From assembly GCA_946623365.1 (NCBI GenBank), contig CAMORE010000029.1:1-19088 (forward strand): a DNA stretch of 19,088 bases, read 5' to 3'. Positions 6,499 to 14,336 of this stretch are shown one piece after another. The notes under the pieces were generated by a model. That model was not told the DNA's origin, did not search any database, and was given only the letters and a program-made list of their open reading frames with translations. A program made the position numbers and the translations under genes. This DNA comes from an uncultured Acinetobacter sp. (lineage in GTDB: Bacteria > Cyanobacteriota > Vampirovibrionia > Gastranaerophilales > Gastranaerophilaceae). The first letter of the stretch is position 1. Each line of letters opens with the position of its first letter.

Positions 6499-8643
6499 AT
6501 GAAAAATCTAAAACAACTTTCAGCGTTTGCTTTGTGTACATTATTTGCAACAATGCAAATTTCTTCAGCAGATATTAACACAGGCTTAGGTGCTTCAAAC
6601 GGAGGGGCTGTAATAACTGATCCCGGTGCCGGTTTTGTTGATGTAACGGGTGTAGGAACCGGAAATGTCGGGCTAAATTTTGATGCTAATTCGCATGTTA
6701 AATGGAACACTTTAAATGTTGATAGCGGTGAAGCATTAAACTTCAACGCAGTAAACGGTGCAAATAACTTAACTATTTTAAATACTGTTAATCAAGGCAT
6801 GACAAATATTTACGGTCAAATAAATGCTAATTCCGGAATCGGGCATTTGATAATTTCCAATCCTAACGGTGTATTATTTGATGGTGCTAAATTTACAACC
6901 GCAGGCGATACAACAATTACAACAAAAGATATGTCATCTGTAGATATAAATAATTTTAATCCGAATAGCGGTAGCTTTTCAGCATTAAAAAGTAATTTGT
7001 GGCTTGATGATAATGGCAATCCGGATTTAGTACAAGTTAAAATTAAAGATTCTAATTTTTCTGTAGGCGGAGAATTTAATGTTTTTGCACCGAAGATTGT
7101 AGGTACAAATTCTAACGTAAATGCAGGAAATACTTTTAAACTTGTTACAGCCGACGGTTATGATTATCTTTTAGCAGGAATTGACAAACCAGCTGAGAAT
7201 AAAGGTGTAACATTCTTAAAAGCTATGAATATAGATGGTAATGTTGAAATAGTCAATAATGCAGGTGCTTTATCTATTTCAGACGGAACATATATTGACG
7301 GTGACTTGAAAGCTGAAGTTGGCGGTTATGGACATATACTCGGGTCTGATACAGATAAAATTACTGTTACTGGTGATGCTGATATAAAAGGGCATGGTCA
7401 GGTATTAACATTCAGAGACGGTGTTGTAGACGGAAATCTTAAGATGTCTAACGACGGCGGTTTTGTAGAACTTAAAAACATGAACATTAAAGGCGATGCA
7501 AATCTTACAACAACAGGCTTCCAACCTATCGAACACAAAAAATATAATCACTATGTTCACGTAAACGGTAACACAGAAGTTGGCGGGGATTTGAATATCG
7601 AATCATCACAAAATATTCACATAGGTAACTATAAAGTTACCCAAACAAATCCGGGTTGGGACGGACAGTTGTTAGACGGAAAACTCGTTGTTAAAGGTGA
7701 CTTAAATGCTCATACAACAGGTGGTCATATTATGACAACAATTGATACATCAGCTAAAAACATCAATTTTAACGCAGAAAAGTATAACGACGGAACTCGT
7801 GATTACGGCGGAAATATTCTTTCTGACGGAAAGGCTGTTTTAACTGCTGATACATACAAGTTTGAATCAGACGGATATATTGGCGGATTAAAAAGTTTGA
7901 ATGGAGTTTCTGTTGATAAGCAAGTAATTAATACAATGGAAAATTATACATTCATTCCTGCAGATATAGAAAGCCATGATTATTTAGCTATTAATGGCGG
8001 AACAATAACAAAACTTGATGCTCCAAAAGTTTCAGCAGGCGGTAATGACGTAAAAGTTTATATAAAATCACTTAATGACGTTACAGTAAACGGTACAAAT
8101 GCAGGCGTAGTAAATATGGTTGCTCCTGATAAACAAATTACTATAACAGGTGATGTTCACGCAAAAGAATTCAATATTGGTGACAGAACAGGAACGTTAA
8201 AACTTGATTTTCCAAACAGAGATTTTACAACTAATTATACAAGTATAAAGGATAAGCATGTTGTAACAATAAGACCTGATGAAGAAATTACGTATGAACT
8301 TGCTAACAAACCGGAAGTCGGATACAACTCTCCAGACTTCCATGCAACAGACGGAACGAAGACTACATACTTAATAGGGCCTGGGGCGCCAATTGTTCCT
8401 CCCGGACCTACTCCTCCAACACCTCCGACTCCGCAGGCTCCACAAAACACAAATCCTACTGATAACGGAGAAAACGCAAGAAACCTAATGACTCAATGGG
8501 TTCCTGAAGATGTAACAGCAGCTCCTGTTAATACTCCGGTTGCATTTGCTGCGGATCTCGATGAAGATGATATTTACGGACCTTGCAGAAAGAATGTCGA
8601 CGGATCTGTAACGGTTGTTAGAGCTTATCCGATGGCAAAATAG
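6499..8643 (+). CDS. TPS-type (filamentous haemagglutinin N-terminal) secreted protein
   Basis: I start this at the ATG at 6499 (714 residues) rather than the in-frame ATG at 6469. The later one has AAGGA eight bases upstream and opens a clean signal peptide ('MKNLKQLSAFALCTLFATM', cleavage likely after ISSA at 21-24). Residues 25-140 form a TPS / haemagglutination-activity domain with 'LTILNTVNQGMTNIYGQI' (91-108) and the hallmark 'SNPNGVLFDG' (120-129). Such proteins cross the outer membrane through a TpsB pore; no TpsB is in this window. From about 250 to 470, short strands such as 'IDGNVEI', 'IDGDLKA', 'VDGNLKM', 'IKGDANL' and 'VKGDLNA' recur, consistent with a right-handed beta-helix. 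A proline-rich linker (about 628-650) leads to a short acidic tail ending 'RKNVDGSVTVVRAYPMAK'. The likely role is a surface or secreted adhesin-like protein. Confidence 0.88.
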   Translation: MKNLKQLSAFALCTLFATMQISSADINTGLGASNGGAVITDPGAGFVDVTGVGTGNVGLNFDANSHVKWNTLNVDSGEALNFNAVNGANNLTILNTVNQGMTNIYGQINANSGIGHLIISNPNGVLFDGAKFTTAGDTTITTKDMSSVDINNFNPNSGSFSALKSNLWLDDNGNPDLVQVKIKDSNFSVGGEFNVFAPKIVGTNSNVNAGNTFKLVTADGYDYLLAGIDKPAENKGVTFLKAMNIDGNVEIVNNAGALSISDGTYIDGDLKAEVGGYGHILGSDTDKITVTGDADIKGHGQVLTFRDGVVDGNLKMSNDGGFVELKNMNIKGDANLTTTGFQPIEHKKYNHYVHVNGNTEVGGDLNIESSQNIHIGNYKVTQTNPGWDGQLLDGKLVVKGDLNAHTTGGHIMTTIDTSAKNINFNAEKYNDGTRDYGGNILSDGKAVLTADTYKFESDGYIGGLKSLNGVSVDKQVINTMENYTFIPADIESHDYLAINGGTITKLDAPKVSAGGNDVKVYIKSLNDVTVNGTNAGVVNMVAPDKQITITGDVHAKEFNIGDRTGTLKLDFPNRDFTTNYTSIKDKHVVTIRPDEEITYELANKPEVGYNSPDFHATDGTKTTYLIGPGAPIVPPGPTPPTPPTPQAPQNTNPTDNGENARNLMTQWVPEDVTAAPVNTPVAFAADLDEDDIYGPCRKNVDGSVTVVRAYPMAK

Positions 8644-8662
8644 ATAAAATAAAAATATAAAT

Positions 8663-8694
8663 AAAAAAGAACGACTGCTTGGTCGTTCTTTTTT
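8663..8694. terminator. Bidirectional intrinsic terminator between TPS gene and mutS
   Basis: AAGAACGAC (8667-8675) pairs perfectly with GTCGTTCTT (8682-8690) around the six-base loop TGCTTG. Flanking AAAA and TTTT extend the stem and give a T tract on both strands. It lies between two convergent genes, 19 bases after one stop and 16 bases before the other, so it can end both transcripts. Confidence 0.93.
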
Positions 8695-8710
8695 TATTCT
8701 AAGGTTTTAT

Positions 8711-11281
8711 TTAAAACAAATTAAGTTGTGGAGTTAAGTTGTCGACATCTATTTCTGAAGATTTTTTTCTTCCTGCAAGATTTTTCGACGAATTTTTTTG
8801 CATTTTTTGCATTAATTCTTCCGAGCGGGAAATTACTGTCTTTGGCAAACCTGCCATCTTAGCTACTTGTATTCCATAGCTCTTACTTGCTCCTCCCGGA
8901 ACTATTTTTCTTAAGAACTCTATTTTACCGTTTTCTTCACTTATTGTAATTCTGTAGTTTTTAATTTGCGGATAAGTTTCTGCCATAACATTTAATTCGT
9001 GATAGTGTGTTGCAAAAATACAGCGGGCTTTTACCTTATCCGCGATATACTCTGCAACTGACCATGCGATAGCAACTCCGTCATATGTACTTGTGCCTCT
9101 GCCTATTTCATCAATTAAAATAAGACTTTTTTCTGTTGCATTATTTAAAATACAAGCTGTTTCTGACATTTCAACCATAAAAGTTGATTTTCCCAGTGTC
9201 AAATCATCACTTGCACCAACACGAGTAAAAATTTTATCAATAATGCCTATTTCTCCGTAGTCTGCCGGAATAAAAGAGCCTGTTTGAGCAAGAATGGCAA
9301 TTAACGCATTTTGACGCATATATGTTGATTTACCTGCCATATTAGGACCGGTTAAAATCATAAATTGTGTCTTTTGTTTATTATCAGCACATAGTTCAAT
9401 ATCATTTGAAACATATGTCCCGAGAGGTAAAATTTGTTCCAATACCGGATGTCTTCCGTTTTTTATTACAAAATTTCCGCTTTCATTAAGTTCAGGGCAT
9501 ACATAATTATGTTCAACAGCAGTTGATGCAAACGAAGTAAAGACATCAAGTTTTGCTACACAATCGGCAGCTTCCCGAATTATAGAAACAAATTCTTTAG
9601 AATAGTTGCGGAAATCGCAGTATAGTTTATATTCAAGCTCATATGCCTTTACTTGTGCCGTCAAGACTTCATCTTCGTGCTTTTTTAGTTCATCTGTTAT
9701 ATATCTTTCGCCATTTGTTAATGTTTGTTTTCTTATATAATCAGGCGGCACCTTGTCAAGGTTTGAATTAGTAACTTCTATATAATATCCAAAAACTCGA
9801 TTATAACCTACTTTAAGTATATTTATTCCGGTTCTTTCTTTTTCCTGTTGTTCAAAATTTTTAAGCCAGCTTTCTCCGTTAAACATTAAATCTCTTAAGT
9901 AATCTAATTCAGCATTGACCCCTTCTTTTAAAAGTCCGCCTTCTTTAATCTGCTGAGGAGCATCTTCTTTTATGGTTCGTTCTACCAGTTCAGCATATTC
10001 ACTTAATGAATCCAGATGCTGTTCTATAGTCTCAAATACTGATAAACCAATCTGTTTTGATGTTTCCACTAATTCCGGCAGCGATTTTAGAGATTCTTTC
10101 AGACCTAAAAAATCTCGTGGAAGTGCGCTCGAGTTACTAAGTCGTGTCGAAAGCCGTTGAATATCGTAAATATTTCTCAATTGAGTTTGAAGTTTGAATC
10201 TTTCTTCCGGATGCTCAACAATCTTTTTTATAATACTTTGACGTTTCAAAATTTTATTAATGTCTTTAAGAGGCTGACATAACCAATTTTTTAGTAGTCT
10301 TGCTCCCATGTTTGTAACAGTTTTATCAACTGCCCAAAGAAGAGAACCGTATTTATTTTTTTCATGTAGAGTTTCCGTTAATTCAAGATTTTTTCTTGTT
10401 CCGGCATCTATTGATACGTATTCAGAAAGTTCGTAGGGCGTTATTTTTTCAAACTTAGGAAAACCTTCTTTCATATTTTCCCATATATACGCAAGAAGTC
10501 CTGCTCCGGTTCTAAATCCGAGTGGGCAAGTGTTATATCCGATTGCATCAAGAGTTGATATTTTAAATACCTGTTTTAAATTATTGCCTGCAAAATGTTC
10601 TTCAAAAATACTTGCTGGAACTTTTGAACAATTATATAATTTTGTTATTTCTTCGGGTAAATCTACAACTTCTTCCGGAACAATTTGAAATGGCTGCAAC
10701 TTTTGTTTTTTTGCTGAAGCAATAATCTCAGAAGGCTGAATTCTCGCAAGTTCTGTTAATAATGTTTCATAATCAAGCTGCGTAACTTTAAACTCTCCTG
10801 TAGAAATGTCTGTGTATGCAAATCCCCATAGCTCTTTATCTTTTAAAACAGCACACATGTAATTGTTGCTGTTTTTATTTAAAAGGTTGCTTTCAAACAG
10901 AGTACCGGCTGTTATAACTCTAACAACTCCTCTTTTTACTATTCCTTTTGCAAGTTTTGGATCTTCAAGCTGTTCGCATATTGCGACTTTAATATCTTTT
11001 TTTACGAGTTTTTCCAGATATCCGTCTAAAGCCTTAGCGGGGATACCTGCTAAAGGTATTCGTCCCAATACACCGCACTCTCTGCCTGTCAATGTAAGTT
11101 CCAGTTCTCTGGACATTATAACTGCATCTTCAAAAAAAGTTTCGTAAAAATCACCCATCCTATATAATAACAAGCAATCAGAATTTTCTTTTTTTATTTC
11201 AAGAAATCTTTGCATTGCGGGTGTTAAGTCTTCAACTCGTAAGTCTGATGTATTTACAATATTAATTTCCGATTTAGCCAT
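8711..11281 (-). CDS. mutS: DNA mismatch repair protein MutS
   Basis: MutS binds base mismatches and small loops and starts mismatch repair. At 856 residues it is full length. The mismatch-recognition Phe-x-Glu is at 45-47 in 'MGDFYETFFEDA'. The C-terminal ATPase has Walker A 'TGPNMAGKSTYMRQ' (about 636-650), Walker B 'LILIDEIGRGTSTYDG' (about 720-735) and 'FATHYHEL' (about 757-764). The protein ends in 'PQLNLF', where 'QLNLF' fits the consensus sliding-clamp (DnaN) binding peptide. Oddly, there is no Shine-Dalgarno before the ATG. The six bases upstream follow directly on a TAAAAT hexamer (11288-11293 on the opposite strand) that could be a -10 box, with a possible TTTTCA -35 17 bases further up, so the message could be leaderless. 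A structured RNA with its own terminator ends about 30 bases upstream. Confidence 0.97.
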   Translation of the reverse strand: MAKSEINIVNTSDLRVEDLTPAMQRFLEIKKENSDCLLLYRMGDFYETFFEDAVIMSRELELTLTGRECGVLGRIPLAGIPAKALDGYLEKLVKKDIKVAICEQLEDPKLAKGIVKRGVVRVITAGTLFESNLLNKNSNNYMCAVLKDKELWGFAYTDISTGEFKVTQLDYETLLTELARIQPSEIIASAKKQKLQPFQIVPEEVVDLPEEITKLYNCSKVPASIFEEHFAGNNLKQVFKISTLDAIGYNTCPLGFRTGAGLLAYIWENMKEGFPKFEKITPYELSEYVSIDAGTRKNLELTETLHEKNKYGSLLWAVDKTVTNMGARLLKNWLCQPLKDINKILKRQSIIKKIVEHPEERFKLQTQLRNIYDIQRLSTRLSNSSALPRDFLGLKESLKSLPELVETSKQIGLSVFETIEQHLDSLSEYAELVERTIKEDAPQQIKEGGLLKEGVNAELDYLRDLMFNGESWLKNFEQQEKERTGINILKVGYNRVFGYYIEVTNSNLDKVPPDYIRKQTLTNGERYITDELKKHEDEVLTAQVKAYELEYKLYCDFRNYSKEFVSIIREAADCVAKLDVFTSFASTAVEHNYVCPELNESGNFVIKNGRHPVLEQILPLGTYVSNDIELCADNKQKTQFMILTGPNMAGKSTYMRQNALIAILAQTGSFIPADYGEIGIIDKIFTRVGASDDLTLGKSTFMVEMSETACILNNATEKSLILIDEIGRGTSTYDGVAIAWSVAEYIADKVKARCIFATHYHELNVMAETYPQIKNYRITISEENGKIEFLRKIVPGGASKSYGIQVAKMAGLPKTVISRSEELMQKMQKNSSKNLAGRKKSSEIDVDNLTPQLNLF

Positions 11282-11316
11282 ACTAGGATTTTAGCATAAA
11301 TATAAGTAATTGAAAA
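11282..11316 (-). promoter_or_regulatory. Possible leaderless promoter for mutS
   Basis: Reading the minus strand, TTTTCA (11316-11311) and TAAAAT (11293-11288) are separated by 17 bases. The -10-like hexamer lies six bases before the mutS ATG, so transcription would begin at or next to the A of the start codon. This agrees with the absence of a ribosome-binding site. The elements are not consensus and the DNA is AT-rich. The -35 also overlaps the T tract of the upstream terminator. Confidence 0.35.
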
Positions 11317-11342
11317 AAGGCAGGTTTAAACAAAACCTGCCT
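11313..11342 (-). terminator. Strong intrinsic terminator upstream of mutS
   Basis: On the minus strand AGGCAGGTTT (11342-11333) pairs over 10 bases with AAACCTGCCT (11327-11318) around the loop TGTTT, followed by a run of T (11317-11313). It ends a minus-strand transcript about 31 bases before the mutS start. The T tract is absent on the plus strand, so its direction is clear. It may end a small RNA, the read-through from the TPR-glycosyltransferase gene, or act as an attenuator. Confidence 0.88.
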
Positions 11343-11412
11343 CAAACATCCGCAACCTCTCGGGAAAATACAATCCCATAAACCTGTAAACACAAGTGGG
11401 TATCTGCGGACG
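11313..11412 (-). ncRNA. Candidate structured RNA or attenuator leader before mutS
   Basis: A roughly 100-base minus-strand segment folds compactly. An outer stem, CGTCCGCA (11412-11405) with TGCGGATG (11354-11347, one G-T pair), encloses a hairpin in which CCCA pairs with TGGG and CTTGT with ACAGG around GTTT (11400-11375). A 20-base segment containing TTTTCCCGAGAGG follows. The intrinsic terminator at 11342-11313 comes directly after the outer stem. The segment CAGGTTTA (11386-11379) is exactly complementary to TAAACCTG in the terminator's 3' arm, giving a possible antiterminator that excludes the inner hairpin. It does not match the conserved cores I know for 6S, SRP, T-box, TPP, SAM, c-di-GMP, fluoride or ZTP RNAs. 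Whether it is a free small RNA or a leader cannot be told from sequence alone. Confidence 0.5.
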
Positions 11413-11587
11413 ATTTACATTATTAATATAATCTGTTCTTTATTAGGTTTCATTGAACAAAAGAAGTAAGAATTTATATTAATTTTAAAAAGTTCAAATG
11501 TGAATAATTATAAAAATAGCGATTATATAACACAAACATAGGTTTAAATATTGTGTTAAACAGTTATAAAAGTAATATTAATACCTG

Positions 11588-13063
11588 TTATTCGGGTCTC
11601 ATTTCGTTTAAAACATCCGCAAATACACTATCCCAGTCTCCAATGGATTTTTGTCTGAATAATTTAATACTTTCATACCAATCGCATTTTGTCATGTCTG
11701 TATGCCATCTCCAATTTGTATCATATGGAAGCAGAAGCCAGCATGGAATACGCATTGCTCCTGCCAAATGTGCCAAAGAAGTATCATTACAAATAACTAA
11801 ATCCAAATTACTCAATGCAGCAGCTGTCTGAGAAAAATCCAGTAAATTTTTCCCTATATCTATAATTCCATCAAGTTTATCAGTATTTTCAGAACCTTCA
11901 AAAGTCTGGAATGAGTAGTACTGAGTATTATTTACATGTAATAGCGGAATAAATGATTCGGCAGGAATTACTCTATCTTTATCAAATGTTGTATTACCCT
12001 GCCATTTTATACCTACTTTTATTTTGTCATTATTAAAATATTTTTGTTTGAATTCCTCTTTCAAAGCTTTATCGCAGCCTAAATACCCTTCTTGTGATAC
12101 AAAAATATTGTTTTCCTTATAACCTAAGATATAAGGAAGGCTCAACAATGAGGCGTGAACATCAATATCAATATCATTATTTGGAATAAATGTATCAACA
12201 ATCTCATCTATTCCAAGCTGTTGATTTATTTTAAATAACGGTGCAAGTTCTTTAGGACACATAAATGTAAGTTTTTTACAAAGCTTTTTTGCAATAGGGA
12301 GATATCTTGAGTACATAATAACATCTCCAAACCCTGCTTCATAGTATACATAAAGATTTTTATCTTTTATGTTTTCACCCTTCCACTCATTATCGGTTCT
12401 AATTTTATTTGGCAATGTTTTAGCCTGTGTTGTATAAGCTATCTTTTTAGACATTCTTTTTTCAAATAAAGGAAGTCCTTTTTTATAATTTTTTGCCTTA
12501 AAATAATCTACGGATAAAAAATAAGCCGTATCATCGTCATCCGGTCTTAAGCTATAGCATACTTCCATTGCAGAAACAGCATCTGATGCTCTTCCTTCTA
12601 TGCTGTATATATTTGAAACATTTGACCAGCCTTCATATGACATGGGATTTATATGAAGAGCCATTTCATAGTACTTAAGTGCTTGATTATTTTGTTTCAA
12701 ATTTTTATAAGCCAAAGCTATATCAAAGAGCAGAGTAAAATTTTTTGGAAAAGAATTTTTAATATCTTTTGCATAACTCACGATTTTTTCATAATCTTCA
12801 TTTCTTGATAATGCTTGAAATAGTGTTTCATAAAAATATTCAGAAGGGTATATAGATATGGCTTTAGATATAAATTCTACAGCTTTTGAAATATTTCCTT
12901 TTTGAAGTTCTAAAACGCCTATTAGATTATATATTTCTGCATTTTTGTCATCAAGTTTTAATGCTTCAAAATACAAAGGTTCAGCATCATCAAGTTTACC
13001 TTCCTGATGGTAGTTAAAGCCGGTATTAATAAGAATTTCTACTTGTTCTTTTGAATCCTGCAT
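11588..13063 (-). CDS. TPR protein with GT9/OGT-like glycosyltransferase domain
   Basis: The first ~200 of 491 residues are tetratricopeptide repeats. Examples are 'NTGFNYHQEGKLDDAEPLYF' (13-32), 'IYNLIGVLELQKGNISKAVE' (44-63), 'DIALAYKNLKQNNQALKYYE' (114-133) and 'WSNVSNIYSIEGRASDAVSA' (146-165). The C-terminal part (about 225-491) is the glycosyltransferase-B-like domain often fused to TPRs in bacteria: 'YYEAGFGDVIMYSRYLP' (240-256), 'VGIKWQGN' (350-357) and 'NDTSLAHLAGAMRIPCWLLL' (426-445), then 'NWRWHTDMTKCDWYESIKLF' (450-469) and 'GDWDSV'. This resembles heptosyltransferase (GT9) C-terminal cores. There is no signal peptide, so it is cytoplasmic. It may modify a surface glycan or protein, but donor and acceptor are unknown. 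The ribosome-binding site is weak (AAGG 13 bases upstream). It runs divergently from thrC and shares no operon with mutS as far as can be seen. Confidence 0.85.
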   Translation of the reverse strand: MQDSKEQVEILINTGFNYHQEGKLDDAEPLYFEALKLDDKNAEIYNLIGVLELQKGNISKAVEFISKAISIYPSEYFYETLFQALSRNEDYEKIVSYAKDIKNSFPKNFTLLFDIALAYKNLKQNNQALKYYEMALHINPMSYEGWSNVSNIYSIEGRASDAVSAMEVCYSLRPDDDDTAYFLSVDYFKAKNYKKGLPLFEKRMSKKIAYTTQAKTLPNKIRTDNEWKGENIKDKNLYVYYEAGFGDVIMYSRYLPIAKKLCKKLTFMCPKELAPLFKINQQLGIDEIVDTFIPNNDIDIDVHASLLSLPYILGYKENNIFVSQEGYLGCDKALKEEFKQKYFNNDKIKVGIKWQGNTTFDKDRVIPAESFIPLLHVNNTQYYSFQTFEGSENTDKLDGIIDIGKNLLDFSQTAAALSNLDLVICNDTSLAHLAGAMRIPCWLLLPYDTNWRWHTDMTKCDWYESIKLFRQKSIGDWDSVFADVLNEMRPE

Positions 13064-13200
13064 TTGTTTTATATAGCCTTTTTTATTTTAAATAAGGATG
13101 TTTTACAGATTTATTTTACAATAACTTTATGTTTATGTCTACGCAGATTAAAACTCTTATCTTTTTATGTTATTATTGAAAAAAAGTGAGGATTATATAT
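13064..13200. promoter_or_regulatory. Divergent intergenic region TPR gene/thrC
   Basis: These 137 AT-rich bases must carry promoters for both genes. For thrC, TATTAT (13171-13176) with a poor TTAAAA (13148-13153) 17 bases upstream is possible. The GAGG at 13188-13191 is the ribosome-binding site for the ATG at 13201. No palindrome or riboswitch-like structure stood out. Confidence 0.35.
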
Positions 13201-14259
13201 ATGTATTACCAAGGTTTGATAAATAAGTATAGAAAGTATTTGCCGGTAAACGATTCTACACCGGTTGTTACATTAAATGAAGGGAACACGCCGCTAATAA
13301 AGGCTGATAATCTGGCAAAAAGAATTGGCTTAAATGCTAATGTGTACTTAAAGTTTGAAGGTTCTAATCCAACGGGCAGTTTTAAAGACCGCGGGATGAC
13401 AATGGCTGTAACCAAAGCTAAAGAAGATGGCGCAGGTGCCATTATATGTGCCTCAACCGGTAATACATCCGCTTCTGCAGCTGCATATGGTGCAAAAGCC
13501 GGAATAAAAACTTTTGTTCTTATACCTGACGGATATATTGCTCTTGGAAAATTATCGCAGGCTATGATGTACGGAGCTGAAATAATTGCTATACAAGGTA
13601 ATTTCGATCAAGCACTGGAGTGTGTAAGAGAGATTTCTGCAACCCATCCTATTACGTTAGTAAATTCTGTTAATCCATACAGAATTGAAGGACAAAAAAC
13701 AGGTGCATTTGAGATTTGTGATGCGCTGGGAAAAGCTCCGGAATATCATTTTATACCTGTTGGCAACGCAGGTAATATAACTGCTTATTGGAAAGGATAT
13801 AAAGAGTATAAAAACGCAGGTCAAATAAATAATTTACCTAAAATGATGGGGTTTGAAGCAGAAGGAGCTGCTGCAATTGTAAGAGGCGAACGGATTTATA
13901 ATCCGGAAACTCTTGCTACCGCAATTCGTATCGGAAATCCTGCAAGTTGGAAACAGGCAGAAGCTGCCAGAGATGAAAGCTGTGGTAAGATTGGATGTGT
14001 AAATGATGAAAAGATAGTGGAAGCATACAAACTTTTAGCATCAACTGAAGGTATTTTGTGTGAGCCGGCAAGCGCCGCATCTGTAGCAGGATTAATTCAA
14101 GCAAATTCTCAAGGACTGGTTGAAGAAGGAACTGATATAGTTTGTATTTTAACAGGTAATGGTTTAAAGGATCCTGATAATGCCATAAAATATTCAAATG
14201 CGAATGTAAAAAAGACCTCTGCTGACTTAAATGATGTCTTAAAAGCAATGAATATATAA
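13201..14259 (+). CDS. thrC: Threonine synthase
   Basis: ThrC is a PLP enzyme that turns O-phosphohomoserine into threonine. The open frame extends to a GTG at 13186, but that GTG is part of the GTGAGG ribosome-binding site, so I start at the ATG at 13201 (352 residues, the short bacterial/cyanobacterial type). The PLP-binding lysine is K62 in 'SNPTGSFKDRGM' (55-66). 'CASTGNTSASAAAYGAKAG' (83-101) binds the cofactor phosphate region, and 'PVGNAGNITAYWKGY' and 'LTGNGLKDPD' are typical of the family. It is followed after 77 bases by the O-acetylation gene pair, with possible -10 boxes in the gap, so it is probably its own transcription unit. Confidence 0.95.
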   Translation: MYYQGLINKYRKYLPVNDSTPVVTLNEGNTPLIKADNLAKRIGLNANVYLKFEGSNPTGSFKDRGMTMAVTKAKEDGAGAIICASTGNTSASAAAYGAKAGIKTFVLIPDGYIALGKLSQAMMYGAEIIAIQGNFDQALECVREISATHPITLVNSVNPYRIEGQKTGAFEICDALGKAPEYHFIPVGNAGNITAYWKGYKEYKNAGQINNLPKMMGFEAEGAAAIVRGERIYNPETLATAIRIGNPASWKQAEAARDESCGKIGCVNDEKIVEAYKLLASTEGILCEPASAASVAGLIQANSQGLVEEGTDIVCILTGNGLKDPDNAIKYSNANVKKTSADLNDVLKAMNI

Positions 14260-14336
14260 TAAAAATTATTTTAATTCAGTAATTGTGATGTATAATACTC
14301 GGAATTATCGGATTATAGTGTAATCTTTATAAAATT
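14260..14336 (+). promoter_or_regulatory. Possible promoter of the O-acetylation pair
   Basis: The 77-base gap after thrC contains a perfect TATAAT at 14291-14296, with only an AT-rich stretch at the -35 position, and a second -10-like TGTAAT at 14319-14324. No terminator hairpin for thrC is apparent. No clear Shine-Dalgarno is seen before the ATG at 14337. Confidence 0.3.

Larger units (their letters stand above)
11282..11587. other. 306-base intergenic region between TPR gene and mutS
   Basis: There are no coding sequences. The part near mutS (11313-11412) has distinctly higher GC and holds the structured RNA and terminator. The remaining 11413-11587 is AT-rich. It should contain the promoter of that RNA if it is separately transcribed, but I could not find a -35/-10 pair with acceptable spacing on the minus strand. 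No terminator is visible directly after the TPR gene stop at 11588, so its transcript may run on to the terminator at 11313-11342. Confidence 0.5.

Noticed and set aside
11313..11412. 6S RNA, SRP RNA or a known riboswitch
   Set aside because: The conserved cores I know (GTGTTCG bubble of 6S, GGTCAGG..GGAAGCAGCC of SRP RNA, T-box and major riboswitch signatures) are absent, so I left it unnamed.
13186..13200. GTG start for thrC
   Set aside because: The GTGAGG at this place is itself the ribosome-binding site of the ATG at 13201.
13916..14248. Long open frame opposite thrC
   Set aside because: Low-complexity Leu/His-rich translation within a confidently assigned gene; a shadow frame.
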